Assembly: GCA_022572485.1 (NCBI GenBank)
Contig: JACZVU010000128.1
Location: 1 to 7,813, forward strand
Direction of reading: 5' to 3'
Length of the DNA stretch: 7,813 nucleotides
Source of the DNA: Myxococcales bacterium
Lineage (GTDB): Bacteria; Myxococcota_A; UBA9160; SMWR01
Below are positions 1 through 6,402 of this stretch, piece after piece (the first letter of the stretch is position 1; the number at the start of each line of letters is the position of its first letter). Below the pieces are notes generated by a model. That model did no database searches. It worked only from the letters and a program-made list of their open reading frames with translations, and was not told where the DNA came from. The position numbers and the translations under genes are program-made.

Positions 1-2107
1 ACGCGATCGTGGTCGCGATCGTGATGCCCGCGGACGGCCCGTCCTTGGGGATGGCGCCCTCGGGGACGTGGATATGGAGATCGACCTTCGAATAGAAGTC
101 ACTCGTCAATCCCAGCTGTTTGGCGCGCGACCGAACGTAAGAGAGCGCGGCATTTGCGGATTCTTGCATGACTTCTCCGAGGCGACCGGTCAGCTGGAGC
201 TTGCCACGTCCGGGCGTCACCGAGACTTCGGTCAGGAGCAGCTCGCCGCCGAGATCGGTATAAGCGAGGCCCGTGCAGACTCCGATCCGATCTTCCGCCT
301 CGGCTTTGCCGAAGCGGTACTTCCGTATACCGAGGTGCTTCTTCACCTTGGCGGGCGTGATCCGGGCCAGCGTTGCCGATTCGCCGGCCTTGACGACGCC
401 GCGCGCAACCTTTCGGCAGATGGATGCGAGTTCCCGTTCGAGGCCCCGCACGCCCGCCTCTCGCGTGTAATAGCGGATCATCTCGAGGATGGCGGCATCG
501 GTGAACTCGACCTGCTCAGCGCTGAGACCGTTGGCCTCGATCACCTTCGGGACCAGGAAGCGTCGCGCGATCTGGAGCTTCTCGCTCTCGACGTAACCGG
601 GCAGGTGGATAATCTCCATCCGATCCTGCAACGGACGCGGAATCTGTTGCAGCACGTTGGCGGTGCAGACGAACATGATCCGCGACAGGTCGTAGTCGAC
701 GTCCATGTAGTGATCGTTGAAGGTGTGGTTCTGCTCCGGGTCGAGCACTTCGAGCAGCGCCGCCGATGGGTCGCCGCGAAAGTCCACCGACATTTTGTCG
801 ACCTCGTCGAGCAGAAAGACAGGGTTGCCGGAACCCGCCTTCTTGAGGCTCTGCAGAATCTTTCCCGGGAGTGCGCCAATATAGGTGCGCCGGTGGCCGC
901 GAATCTCCGCTTCGTCCCGGACACCACCGAGGCTCACCCGCACGAAGTCGCGCCCGGTCGCACGCGCGATCGACTTGCCGAGAGAGGTCTTCCCAACCCC
1001 GGGAGGCCCGACCAAGCAGAGGATTGGCCCTTTCATCTGTTCGACGAGGGTTTGGACCGCGAGGTACTCGAGGATTCGCTCCTTCGGCTTCTCGAGCCCG
1101 TAGTGATCCTCGTTGAGAATCGTTTCGGCTCGCTCGATGTCTTCTTCTTCTTGCTTGTATTGCTCCCAAGGCAGAGACAGGAACCAGTCCACATAGTTGC
1201 GGACGACGGTCGCCTCGGCGCTCATCGGCGACATCATCCTGAGCTTGCGAATCTCCTTCTCGCAGAAGGCGCGGGTTTCCTCGGGCATCTTTTTCTGCTT
1301 GAGTTCCGCTTCGAGTTCGTCTGTCTCGTTCTTGAATTCGTCGCGGTCGCCCAATTCCTTCTGGATCGCCCGCATCTGCTCGTTTAAGTAGTACTCCTTC
1401 TGCGAGCGCTCCATCTGCTTCTTGACACGGCCGCGAATCTTGCGCTCGACCTCGAGCACTTCGATCTCCGCCTGCATGCGCGCGTAGATTTCTTCGAGCC
1501 GCTTCGCGGGAGAGATCGTCTCGAGCAGTTCCTGACGCTCCGCGAGCTGCAGATTGAGGTGGGCGACGATCGTGTCGGCCAGGCGGCCCGGCACGTTGAC
1601 CGCCGTGACGGTGTTGAGTGTCTCGGGCGGAACTTTCTTGTTGTACTTGACGTACTTCTCGAACGCCGAGTGCACGGCACGAACGAGCGCATCGAGTTCA
1701 ACTGTCGAATCTTCGACTTCGGCGATGTCCTCGACCTCGCAGGCGAAGTACGGATCCGCACTCACGAAGCGGCTGATGCGCGCTCGGGTTTTCCCCTCGA
1801 CGAGGACCTTGACGGTTCCGTCCGGAAGACGCAGCAGTTGGATGATCGAGCCGAGGGTACCCACGCTGTAGATGTCTTCTTCGCTCGGCTCGTCTTCTGC
1901 GGCTTCGCGCTGGGCACAGAGCAGAAGCTCGCGATCATTCGACATCGCGTGCTCGAGCGCCTGAATGGACGGCGCACGCCCCACAAAGAGCGGAACGACC
2001 ATGTGTGGAAACACGACGATATCCCGCAGCGGGAGCAGCGGAAGAACCTTCCCGTCCACCCGATCGCTTTCGGTGCCGCCGCCGTCTTCGTTCGGGATCT
2101 TCCCCAT
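1..2107 (-). CDS. lon: Lon ATP-dependent protease, 3' end beyond the window
   Basis: Lon is a cytoplasmic homohexameric AAA+ serine protease that unfolds and degrades misfolded proteins and specific regulators, in many bacteria including antitoxins. The frame reads from ATG at 2107 for 702 codons with no stop. The N-terminal LON substrate-binding domain begins with [12 protein letters not shown] (residues 23-34), followed by a charged helical linker with [16 protein letters not shown], a classic Lon segment. Walker A GPPGVGKT is at 367-374 and Walker B LLDEVDK has D434/E435. The protease domain is present up to PKDGPSAG, with catalytic Ser692 encoded at 32-34. The partner lysine and the last roughly 100 residues lie outside the window. 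A GGGAAG ribosome binding site sits nine bases before the ATG. The gene starts 15 bases after clpX, so it is probably co-transcribed with it. Assignment is very secure. Confidence 0.97.
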   Translation of the reverse strand, partial: MGKIPNEDGGGTESDRVDGKVLPLLPLRDIVVFPHMVVPLFVGRAPSIQALEHAMSNDRELLLCAQREAAEDEPSEEDIYSVGTLGSIIQLLRLPDGTVKVLVEGKTRARISRFVSADPYFACEVEDIAEVEDSTVELDALVRAVHSAFEKYVKYNKKVPPETLNTVTAVNVPGRLADTIVAHLNLQLAERQELLETISPAKRLEEIYARMQAEIEVLEVERKIRGRVKKQMERSQKEYYLNEQMRAIQKELGDRDEFKNETDELEAELKQKKMPEETRAFCEKEIRKLRMMSPMSAEATVVRNYVDWFLSLPWEQYKQEEEDIERAETILNEDHYGLEKPKERILEYLAVQTLVEQMKGPILCLVGPPGVGKTSLGKSIARATGRDFVRVSLGGVRDEAEIRGHRRTYIGALPGKILQSLKKAGSGNPVFLLDEVDKMSVDFRGDPSAALLEVLDPEQNHTFNDHYMDVDYDLSRIMFVCTANVLQQIPRPLQDRMEIIHLPGYVESEKLQIARRFLVPKVIEANGLSAEQVEFTDAAILEMIRYYTREAGVRGLERELASICRKVARGVVKAGESATLARITPAKVKKHLGIRKYRFGKAEAEDRIGVCTGLAYTDLGGELLLTEVSVTPGRGKLQLTGRLGEVMQESANAALSYVRSRAKQLGLTSDFYSKVDLHIHVPEGAIPKDGPSAGITIATTIA

Positions 2108-2122
2108 ATCCGATCGCTTCCC

Positions 2123-3376
2123 CTAGGCGGATTCCGCCTCAGATTCTTGTTTGAGAACCATCAACGGATTGCTGCCTTGTTCGATCACTTCCTCGTTGAT
2201 CACACACTCTTCAACATCATCGCGAGAGGGGATGTCGTACATGAGGTCGAGCATCACGCTCTCTAGGATGGAGCGCAATCCGCGCGCACCCGACTTGCGC
2301 TTCAAGGCCTGGCGCGCCACCGCGCGCAGGGCTCCATCGGTAAAACGCAGGCGAACATCCTCGAACTCGAAGAGCTTTTGGTACTGCTTGACGAGCGCGT
2401 TCTTCGGCTGCGTGAGGATGGCGATCAGCGCCTCCTCATTCAGTTCGTCGAGCGTCGCGATGACGGGCAGGCGCCCCACGAATTCCGGAATCAATCCGAA
2501 GTGCAACAAATCCTCCGCCTGAACTTCCTTCAGCACTTCACCGAGCCTCTGGTCCTTCTCTTTTGGGATATCGGCACCGAAGCCCATTCCCTTCACCCCA
2601 ATTCGCCGCTGGATGATGCCCTCGAGGCCCACGAAGGCGCCGCCGCAGATGAAGAGGATGTTCGAGGTGTCGATCTGCAGGAATTCCTGCTGGGGATGCT
2701 TCCGGCCGCCCTTCGGGGGAACGCTGGCCGTCGTCCCCTCGATGATCTTGAGCAGCGCCTGCTGGACGCCCTCCCCCGAGACATCGCGGGTGATCGACGG
2801 ATTCTCGCTCTTGCGCGCGATCTTGTCGATTTCATCGATGTAGATGATTCCGCGCTGGGCCCGCTCTACATCGTAGTTCGCAGCTTGCAAGAGGTTCAGG
2901 ATGATGTTCTCGACATCCTCTCCAACGTAACCGGCTTCGGTCAGGGTCGTCGCATCCGCGATCGTGAACGGAACGTCGAGGACTCGCGCCAGCGTCTGGG
3001 CGAGCAGGGTCTTCCCGCAACCCGTGGGTCCGAGCAAGACAATATTGGCTTTCTGAAGTTCGACCTCTCCAGCGAAAGTCTGGCTCGCGACGCGCCGGTA
3101 GTGGTTGTGGACAGCCACCGAGAGAACCTTCTTTGCCGCTTCTTGCCCGATCACATAGTCGTCGAGGGCTTCCTTGATCTCGACGGGCTTCGGAATATGG
3201 GACACCCGTTCGGGCTGTTCATCCTCGCTGTATTCTTCGGCGATGATGTCATTGCAGAGCTCGATGCACTCATCGCAGATGTACACCGTAGGGCCAGCAA
3301 TCAGTTTCTTGACTTCGCGCTGGCTCTTGCCGCAAAAAGAACAGGAGAGGTTTGCGTCTTCTTCCCGTTTCTTCAT
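2123..3376 (-). CDS. clpX: ClpX, ATP-dependent unfoldase subunit of ClpXP protease
   Basis: ClpX is a hexameric AAA+ unfoldase that recognises degrons, unfolds the substrate and threads it into ClpP. The 417-residue length is typical. The N-terminal zinc-binding domain has Cys12, Cys15, Cys34 and Cys37. Walker A GPTGCGKT lies at 116-123, pore loop GYVG at 149-152, Walker B IIYIDEID at 177-184, the RKH loop at 225-227, the ClpP-docking loop as MGF at 264-266 (IGF in E. coli), the arginine finger in EFVGR (Arg302), and sensor 2 GARGLR at 363-368. All catalytic elements are intact. The ATG overlaps the clpP stop as ATGA, and a GGAGG ribosome binding site nine bases upstream is embedded in the last clpP codons. 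This points to translational coupling that would match the amounts of the two partner subunits. The gene ends in TAG. Confidence 0.98.
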   Translation of the reverse strand: MKKREEDANLSCSFCGKSQREVKKLIAGPTVYICDECIELCNDIIAEEYSEDEQPERVSHIPKPVEIKEALDDYVIGQEAAKKVLSVAVHNHYRRVASQTFAGEVELQKANIVLLGPTGCGKTLLAQTLARVLDVPFTIADATTLTEAGYVGEDVENIILNLLQAANYDVERAQRGIIYIDEIDKIARKSENPSITRDVSGEGVQQALLKIIEGTTASVPPKGGRKHPQQEFLQIDTSNILFICGGAFVGLEGIIQRRIGVKGMGFGADIPKEKDQRLGEVLKEVQAEDLLHFGLIPEFVGRLPVIATLDELNEEALIAILTQPKNALVKQYQKLFEFEDVRLRFTDGALRAVARQALKRKSGARGLRSILESVMLDLMYDIPSRDDVEECVINEEVIEQGSNPLMVLKQESEAESA

Positions 3377-3388
3377 GTGCTCGCGCCT
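3373..3388 (-). promoter_or_regulatory. clpP-clpX translational coupling site (internal RBS plus ATGA overlap)
   Basis: The clpP stop and clpX start share ATGA at 3376-3373 on the minus strand. GGAGG precedes the clpX ATG by nine bases and lies inside the codons for the Gly-Gly-Ala-Ser-Thr end of ClpP. A ribosome ending on clpP would terminate directly on the clpX start region, so re-initiation is likely. This is read directly from sequence; the coupling is inferred. Confidence 0.7.
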
Positions 3389-4005
3389 CCGCCGCTTGCA
3401 CTGCCGTTTCCCCGCCCACTCCCGTCGCGTTCACGGATGACGCGATCCAGGATCCCATAGGTCTGCGCTTCGTCCCCTGACATATAATAATCCCGGTCGG
3501 TATCTCGCGCGATTTCCTCAACCGAGTGCCCCGTGTGATCGGCAAGAATCCGGTTCATCCGATCGCGGAGCTTGAGGATTTCGCGCGCGTGGATATCGAT
3601 GTCGCTGGCCTGCCCCTGCACGCCGCCCACCGGTTGGTGGAGCATGATCCGAGAATTGGGGAGCGCGGCGCGCTTGTTCTTGGCTCCGGCCGCGAGCAAC
3701 CACGCCGCCATCGAGGCCGCCTGCCCCATACAGAGCGTCGACACATCGGGCCGTACATACTGCATGGTGTCGTAGACCGCGAGGCCCGCCGTCACCGAGC
3801 CACCGGGCGAGTTCAGGTAGAGGTGAATGTCCTTCTCGGGGTCTTCGGCCTCCAGGAAGAGCAGCTGGGCGACGACCAGGTTCGAGGTGTCGTCGGTGAT
3901 TGCCGTTCCGAGAAAAATGATCCGGTCGCGCAGCAATCGCGAGTAGATGTCGAAGTGGCGCTCACCCCGCGGGCTCTGTTCGATCACATAGGGAATCAGG
4001 GTCAT
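3373..4005 (-). CDS. clpP: ClpP, serine protease subunit of ClpXP
   Basis: ClpP forms a double heptameric chamber that cleaves unfolded chains delivered by ClpX or a related unfoldase. The protein has 210 residues from ATG at 4005, and the catalytic triad is complete: Ser98 in GQAASMA, His123 in MLHQP, and Asp172 in DRDYYM. The start begins [10 protein letters not shown], matching usual mature ClpP N-termini, with little or no propeptide. The frame stays open upstream to 4257, but this start is preferred because GGAG lies six bases before it and the upstream residues are arginine/proline-rich with no ClpP similarity. The segment after the active serine reads MAAWLLAAG, where MGAFLLAAG or close variants are usual. 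The C-terminal tail after residue 194 is rich in Gly and Ser and carries the clpX ribosome binding site. It overlaps clpX by four bases. Confidence 0.98.
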   Translation of the reverse strand: MTLIPYVIEQSPRGERHFDIYSRLLRDRIIFLGTAITDDTSNLVVAQLLFLEAEDPEKDIHLYLNSPGGSVTAGLAVYDTMQYVRPDVSTLCMGQAASMAAWLLAAGAKNKRAALPNSRIMLHQPVGGVQGQASDIDIHAREILKLRDRMNRILADHTGHSVEEIARDTDRDYYMSGDEAQTYGILDRVIRERDGSGRGNGSASGGGAST

Positions 4006-4263
4006 CTCGCGCTCCGTATCGCGGCGGATTCGTCCGGGTGGGCGAGGCCGCTTCGTGCCCAATGAGAGCGTACCGGACCCGGTGCAGTGGTCACCCAATG
4101 AACATTTTGCGTCAATCTCGAGATCCCCGTTCTGGCCCGCCACCCGCGGGCTCGCTGCCGCACCTAAATACCGCACCGCGAACGGGGGGAGGAGCGGCGG
4201 CGGCATCTTCAGCCATCGATCGAGCGGGGCGCCGCAACCACGCGCCCGGAGCCACAAGCTTCT
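4006..4263 (-). other. tig-clpP intergenic spacer with paired repeats
   Basis: This is a 258-base spacer between the tig stop and the clpP start. The clpP frame runs open through almost all of it, but the translation is low-complexity and resembles nothing I recognise, so I read it as untranslated. It contains an 8-base direct repeat CCCAATGA at 4058-4065 and 4094-4101 (TCATTGGG on the coding strand). Between the copies is the inverted repeat ACCGG-AC-CCGGT at 4072-4083. A TTGACG hexamer lies at 4115-4110 on the minus strand, but no -10 box lies at the right distance. I see no convincing terminator after tig. The spacer could house a clpP promoter or regulatory site. Confidence 0.45.
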
Positions 4264-5583
4264 CTAAGTGCCTGTACTCTCTTCGATTTTAGCCGTAGAA
4301 GCGAGAAAATCAAGCACCTTTTCGTCGCGCAGTTGAAGCCGCAGCGCCCCTCGGAGCGACTCGTCTTCGCGCAACTCGCGCAGGCGCGCCGCTTGCCGTC
4401 CTGGCTCGCCCAGCAACGCGTCGATCCGCACACGAACCTCGTCGTCCGCAACTTCGATGCCCTGCGCTTTGGCGATCGCCTGCAGGGTGAGCATCTCGCG
4501 CACATCCCGCTCCGCGCGCGGGCGCCACGCTTCACGCCAGCGGTCCAATTGGGCGTGGATGGCGTCGTGATCCAGCTGCTCCTCCAGCCGGCGCTGCGCG
4601 GACGCGAGCTGATTTTGCAACTGTCGATCGACCATGCCGGGCGGCACGGCGAAATCCATGCGCTCGAGCAGCGCGTCCATCAAGGTCGTTCGGAAGGTCT
4701 CCTTGGATTCGCGCTCCTGATCGGACTCGAGATCGGCGCGGACCTTCGCGCGCAGCGCCTCGAGCGAATCAAAATCGCCGACGTCCTTGGCAAATTCATC
4801 GTCGAACTCGGGAATTTGCCGCTTGCGGACATCGACGACGTGGACGGCAAAGGCGGCCTCTTTCCCCGCGATCTCCGCGTTGCCGTAGGGCTCCGGGAAC
4901 ACCACGCGCACCTCTCGGTCCTCGCCGGCCTGCGCGCCGATCAGTTGATCTTCGAAACCCGGGATGAAGCGATCCGCACCGACCTCGAGAGGCACCCCTT
5001 GGCCGCTCCCGCCCTCGAAAAGTTCTCCGTCGATTCTTCCCACGAAGTCAATCGTGGCAATGTGGCCTCTCGCGATCGCCGTGCCCTCGTCCTCTTCGAC
5101 GATCGGCGCGTGGGCAATGCGCAGCGCTTCGAGGCGCTCGTCGATCTCGGCGTCTTCCACCAACACTTCGGGTCGAATCGCGGGAAGGCCGCTGAGGTCC
5201 GGCAATTCAATTTCGGGGCTCACCTCCAAACAGGCGGTGTACTTGAAACTCGCATCGGGCACGGGCTTGCCGGCCGAGATCGCAGGTTCGCTGATGGGCT
5301 GGATGTCCGAGAGGTCGACGGCGTCGGCGAGTGTTTCGGAGACCAGCGTGTGCTCGAGCTGCTCGGCGACGGAAGCTCCGTAGCGTTTTTCGAGCACGGA
5401 GCGCGGCGCCTTGCCGGGCCGAAATCCCTTGACCCGAACCTGCTTGGCGAGATCGCGATAAGCGCGGTCGAACGCCTTGCGCACGCGCGAAGCGTCCACC
5501 TCGACCTCGATCGTGTGAAGAATCGGCGTGCTCTCGATCGTCTCGACCCGGATCGATGCGTCTTTCAGCTGTGCTTCCGTCAT
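4264..5583 (-). CDS. tig: Trigger factor, ribosome-associated chaperone and prolyl isomerase
   Basis: Trigger factor docks beside the ribosome exit tunnel and shields nascent chains; its FKBP-like domain isomerises prolyl bonds. The 439-residue length is typical. The N-terminal ribosome-binding domain has the signature loop GFRPGKAPR at 53-61. The FKBP-type domain spans about 172-253 (DFVGRIDGELFEGG, then PGFEDQLIGAQAGE, then FPEPYGN). A long helical SurA-like chaperone region follows, ending in DEKVLDFLASTAKI, a usual trigger factor terminus. I chose ATG at 5583. A TTG at 5640 would add 19 residues without trigger-factor character. No strong Shine-Dalgarno sequence precedes 5583, so the start is the least certain part. 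It is the first gene of the minus-strand cluster, and its promoter should lie within 5584-5900, where I find no good consensus match. Confidence 0.96.
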   Translation of the reverse strand: MTEAQLKDASIRVETIESTPILHTIEVEVDASRVRKAFDRAYRDLAKQVRVKGFRPGKAPRSVLEKRYGASVAEQLEHTLVSETLADAVDLSDIQPISEPAISAGKPVPDASFKYTACLEVSPEIELPDLSGLPAIRPEVLVEDAEIDERLEALRIAHAPIVEEDEGTAIARGHIATIDFVGRIDGELFEGGSGQGVPLEVGADRFIPGFEDQLIGAQAGEDREVRVVFPEPYGNAEIAGKEAAFAVHVVDVRKRQIPEFDDEFAKDVGDFDSLEALRAKVRADLESDQERESKETFRTTLMDALLERMDFAVPPGMVDRQLQNQLASAQRRLEEQLDHDAIHAQLDRWREAWRPRAERDVREMLTLQAIAKAQGIEVADDEVRVRIDALLGEPGRQAARLRELREDESLRGALRLQLRDEKVLDFLASTAKIEESTGT

Positions 5584-5680
5584 GAGTCCACTCGCGCGAG
5601 AGGGTACCGGGGACAGGACTCGACCGGAGCACAGCGGCAAGCGCGGTGCAACGACGATCTGTATCCCGATCCCCGGTTAA

Positions 5681-5690
5681 AGCTATAGCT
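5681..5690. repeat. 10-base perfect palindrome upstream of tig
   Basis: AGCTATAGCT is a perfect palindrome about 100 bases upstream of the tig start. On the minus strand it includes TATAGC, a 4-of-6 match to a -10 box, but no -35 match sits 16-18 bases upstream. It may be a protein-binding site or chance. Confidence 0.3.
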
Positions 5691-5739
5691 GCTGGTATGA
5701 CGGTCGGCTACGCGCATCCGAAGCGCCACCTGAGAGTTG

Positions 5740-5752
5740 CCCCCCTCCCCCC
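5740..5752. repeat. Mirror-symmetric C6-T-C6 tract
   Basis: Six C, one T, six C on the plus strand, giving G6-A-G6 on the tig coding strand. It lies roughly 160 bases before tig. It has only two G-runs, so a standard four-run G-quadruplex motif is not met within one strand copy. It is a plausible site for length variation. Confidence 0.4.
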
Positions 5753-5761
5753 GAGCCACCA

Positions 5762-5773
5762 TGGCGTACGCCA
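5762..5773. repeat. 12-base perfect palindrome upstream of tig
   Basis: TGGCGTACGCCA reads identically on both strands. It is in the divergent region about 180 bases from tig and 340 bases from higB. Candidate operator for a dimeric regulator; no known consensus is recognised. Confidence 0.35.
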
Positions 5774-6022
5774 CCTCCACCATTTTCCATTTTGGTTTCA
5801 TGGACTTAGCGGACCGCGAACCAGCTTGCACTCCACCCACACTCCACAGCGCCAGGTGGGACACCACGCGCGGGATGTGAGCATCACGTTCGAAGCCTGA
5901 TTCGTCGGCCACCTAGAAGGGTGCCACATCTGTGCCGGTGCATGGCAGTATTCCCAATCGCGAACGAGCACCTGACTCCATGAGCCAAGGTGCAGAAGCG
6001 ATCATAAGGGTGCGTAAAATTT

Positions 6023-6046
6023 GCCGAAATCGAATGGCATTTCTGC
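6023..6046. repeat. Imperfect inverted repeat upstream of the higB promoter
   Basis: GCCGAAAT at 6023-6030 and ATTTCTGC at 6039-6046 are inverted with seven of eight positions matching, separated by eight bases. The 24-base element lies about 35 bases upstream of the -35 box of the higB promoter. HigA-type antitoxins bind inverted repeats near their own promoters in studied systems, so this is a candidate operator, though it is further upstream than a simple steric block would need. Confidence 0.3.
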
Positions 6047-6080
6047 CGTGTCTTGTATTTCATATCAGGGAGCGTTATAT

Positions 6081-6109
6081 TTGATCCCCTCCTGGGACTA
6101 TTGTATAAA
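6081..6109 (+). promoter_or_regulatory. Sigma70-like promoter of higB-higA
   Basis: TTGATC at 6081-6086 (four of six to TTGACA), an exact 17-base spacer, and TATAAA at 6104-6109 (five of six to TATAAT). The spacer contains TCCC-n5-GGGA (6085-6097), a short inverted repeat that could be an operator between the boxes. The predicted start point is around 6115-6117, at the GTG codon of higB. A second, weaker pair lies upstream (TTGTAT 6053-6058, 17 bases, TATATT 6076-6081) and would give a leader of roughly 28 bases. Confidence 0.6.
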
Positions 6110-6115
6110 ACGGAG

Positions 6116-6400
6116 GTGCGAGTAATCGGAAGACAGCGGTTGATCGACTTCATGCGGAAGCACGAGCGTGCGCGTTCGCCCGTGCAGTCCTGGCTCGCGG
6201 AAGCATCGGAAGCTGATTGGGAAAGACCACTCGACGTGAAACAGCGATTCGCGCACATGAGCATCGTCAACGACCACTACGTCTTCAACATTGGTGGCAA
6301 CAAATTCCGGTTGGACACCCGGATTAACTTCGATTCAAAGACAGTGCTGGTTCTGCGAATCGGAACCCATGAGCAATACGGAACTTGGAGCTTTGATTAG
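6116..6400 (+). CDS. higB: HigB-type mRNA interferase toxin (RelE superfamily)
   Basis: This is a small basic protein of 94 residues from GTG, matching the HigB toxin family, whose studied members cleave mRNA, generally at the ribosome. Seen in the sequence: N-terminal helical part with FMRKHERARSP (12-22) and WLAEASEADWERPLDVK (26-42), then the beta-sheet core VFNIGGNKFRL (56-66) and the conserved C-terminal GTHEQY (83-88). These blocks parallel E. coli HigB (HYVFNVGGN, then THKEY). GTG at 6116 is preferred because family members begin MRVI or similar. The frame is open upstream to a TTG at 6053, but that would put the promoter inside the coding region. No separate Shine-Dalgarno precedes the GTG; GGAGG at 6112-6116 overlaps it. 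Toxin first, antitoxin second is the usual hig order. Its stop is two bases before higA. Confidence 0.88.
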   Translation: MRVIGRQRLIDFMRKHERARSPVQSWLAEASEADWERPLDVKQRFAHMSIVNDHYVFNIGGNKFRLDTRINFDSKTVLVLRIGTHEQYGTWSFD

Positions 6401-6402
6401 GC

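Larger units (their letters stand above)
5584..6115. other. Divergent intergenic region between tig and higB
   Basis: These 532 bases separate tig (leftward) from higB (rightward). Open frames exist on both strands (minus 5580-5912, plus 5646-5900), but their translations show no recognisable domain and no good ribosome binding site, so I do not call them genes. I found no tRNA or rRNA. The tig-proximal part is GC-rich and holds palindromes at 5681-5690 and 5762-5773, a C6-T-C6 tract at 5740-5752, and the direct repeat CACTCCAC at 5829-5836 and 5840-5847. The higB-proximal part from about 6001 is clearly AT-richer (24 G/C of 60 in 6001-6060) and holds an inverted repeat and the higB promoter. 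The sharp composition change suggests a boundary between the core operon and an acquired module, which is inference. Confidence 0.5.

Noticed and set aside
68..1387. 439-codon plus-strand open frame opposite lon
   Set aside because: It lies antisense to a certain lon reading frame; the translation has no recognisable domain. Long antisense frames are expected in GC-rich genes with strong codon bias.
2378..3460. 360-codon plus-strand open frame opposite clpX
   Set aside because: Antisense shadow of clpX, crossing into clpP, with no domain and no ribosome binding site.
4006..4257. 84-codon N-terminal extension of ClpP
   Set aside because: In frame but rich in Arg, Pro and Gly and unlike ClpP; the internal ATG at 4005 has a good ribosome binding site and gives the normal length.
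4333..5688. 451-codon plus-strand open frame opposite tig
   Set aside because: Antisense to the intact trigger factor gene; the length follows from codon bias.
5682..5710. tig promoter built on TATAGC within the palindrome
   Set aside because: Only four of six at -10 and TAGCCG at the -35 position, which does not match TTGACA.
5580..5912. 110-codon minus-strand open frame upstream of tig
   Set aside because: Runs across the regulatory region and into the tig start in another frame; no domain, no ribosome binding site, composition not gene-like.
6053..6115. 21-codon N-terminal extension of HigB from TTG
   Set aside because: It would contain the promoter boxes within coding sequence, and family members start at the MRVI-like segment.
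5884..6270. 128-codon minus-strand open frame over the higB promoter
   Set aside because: Antisense to higB and covers a good plus-strand promoter; no recognisable domain.
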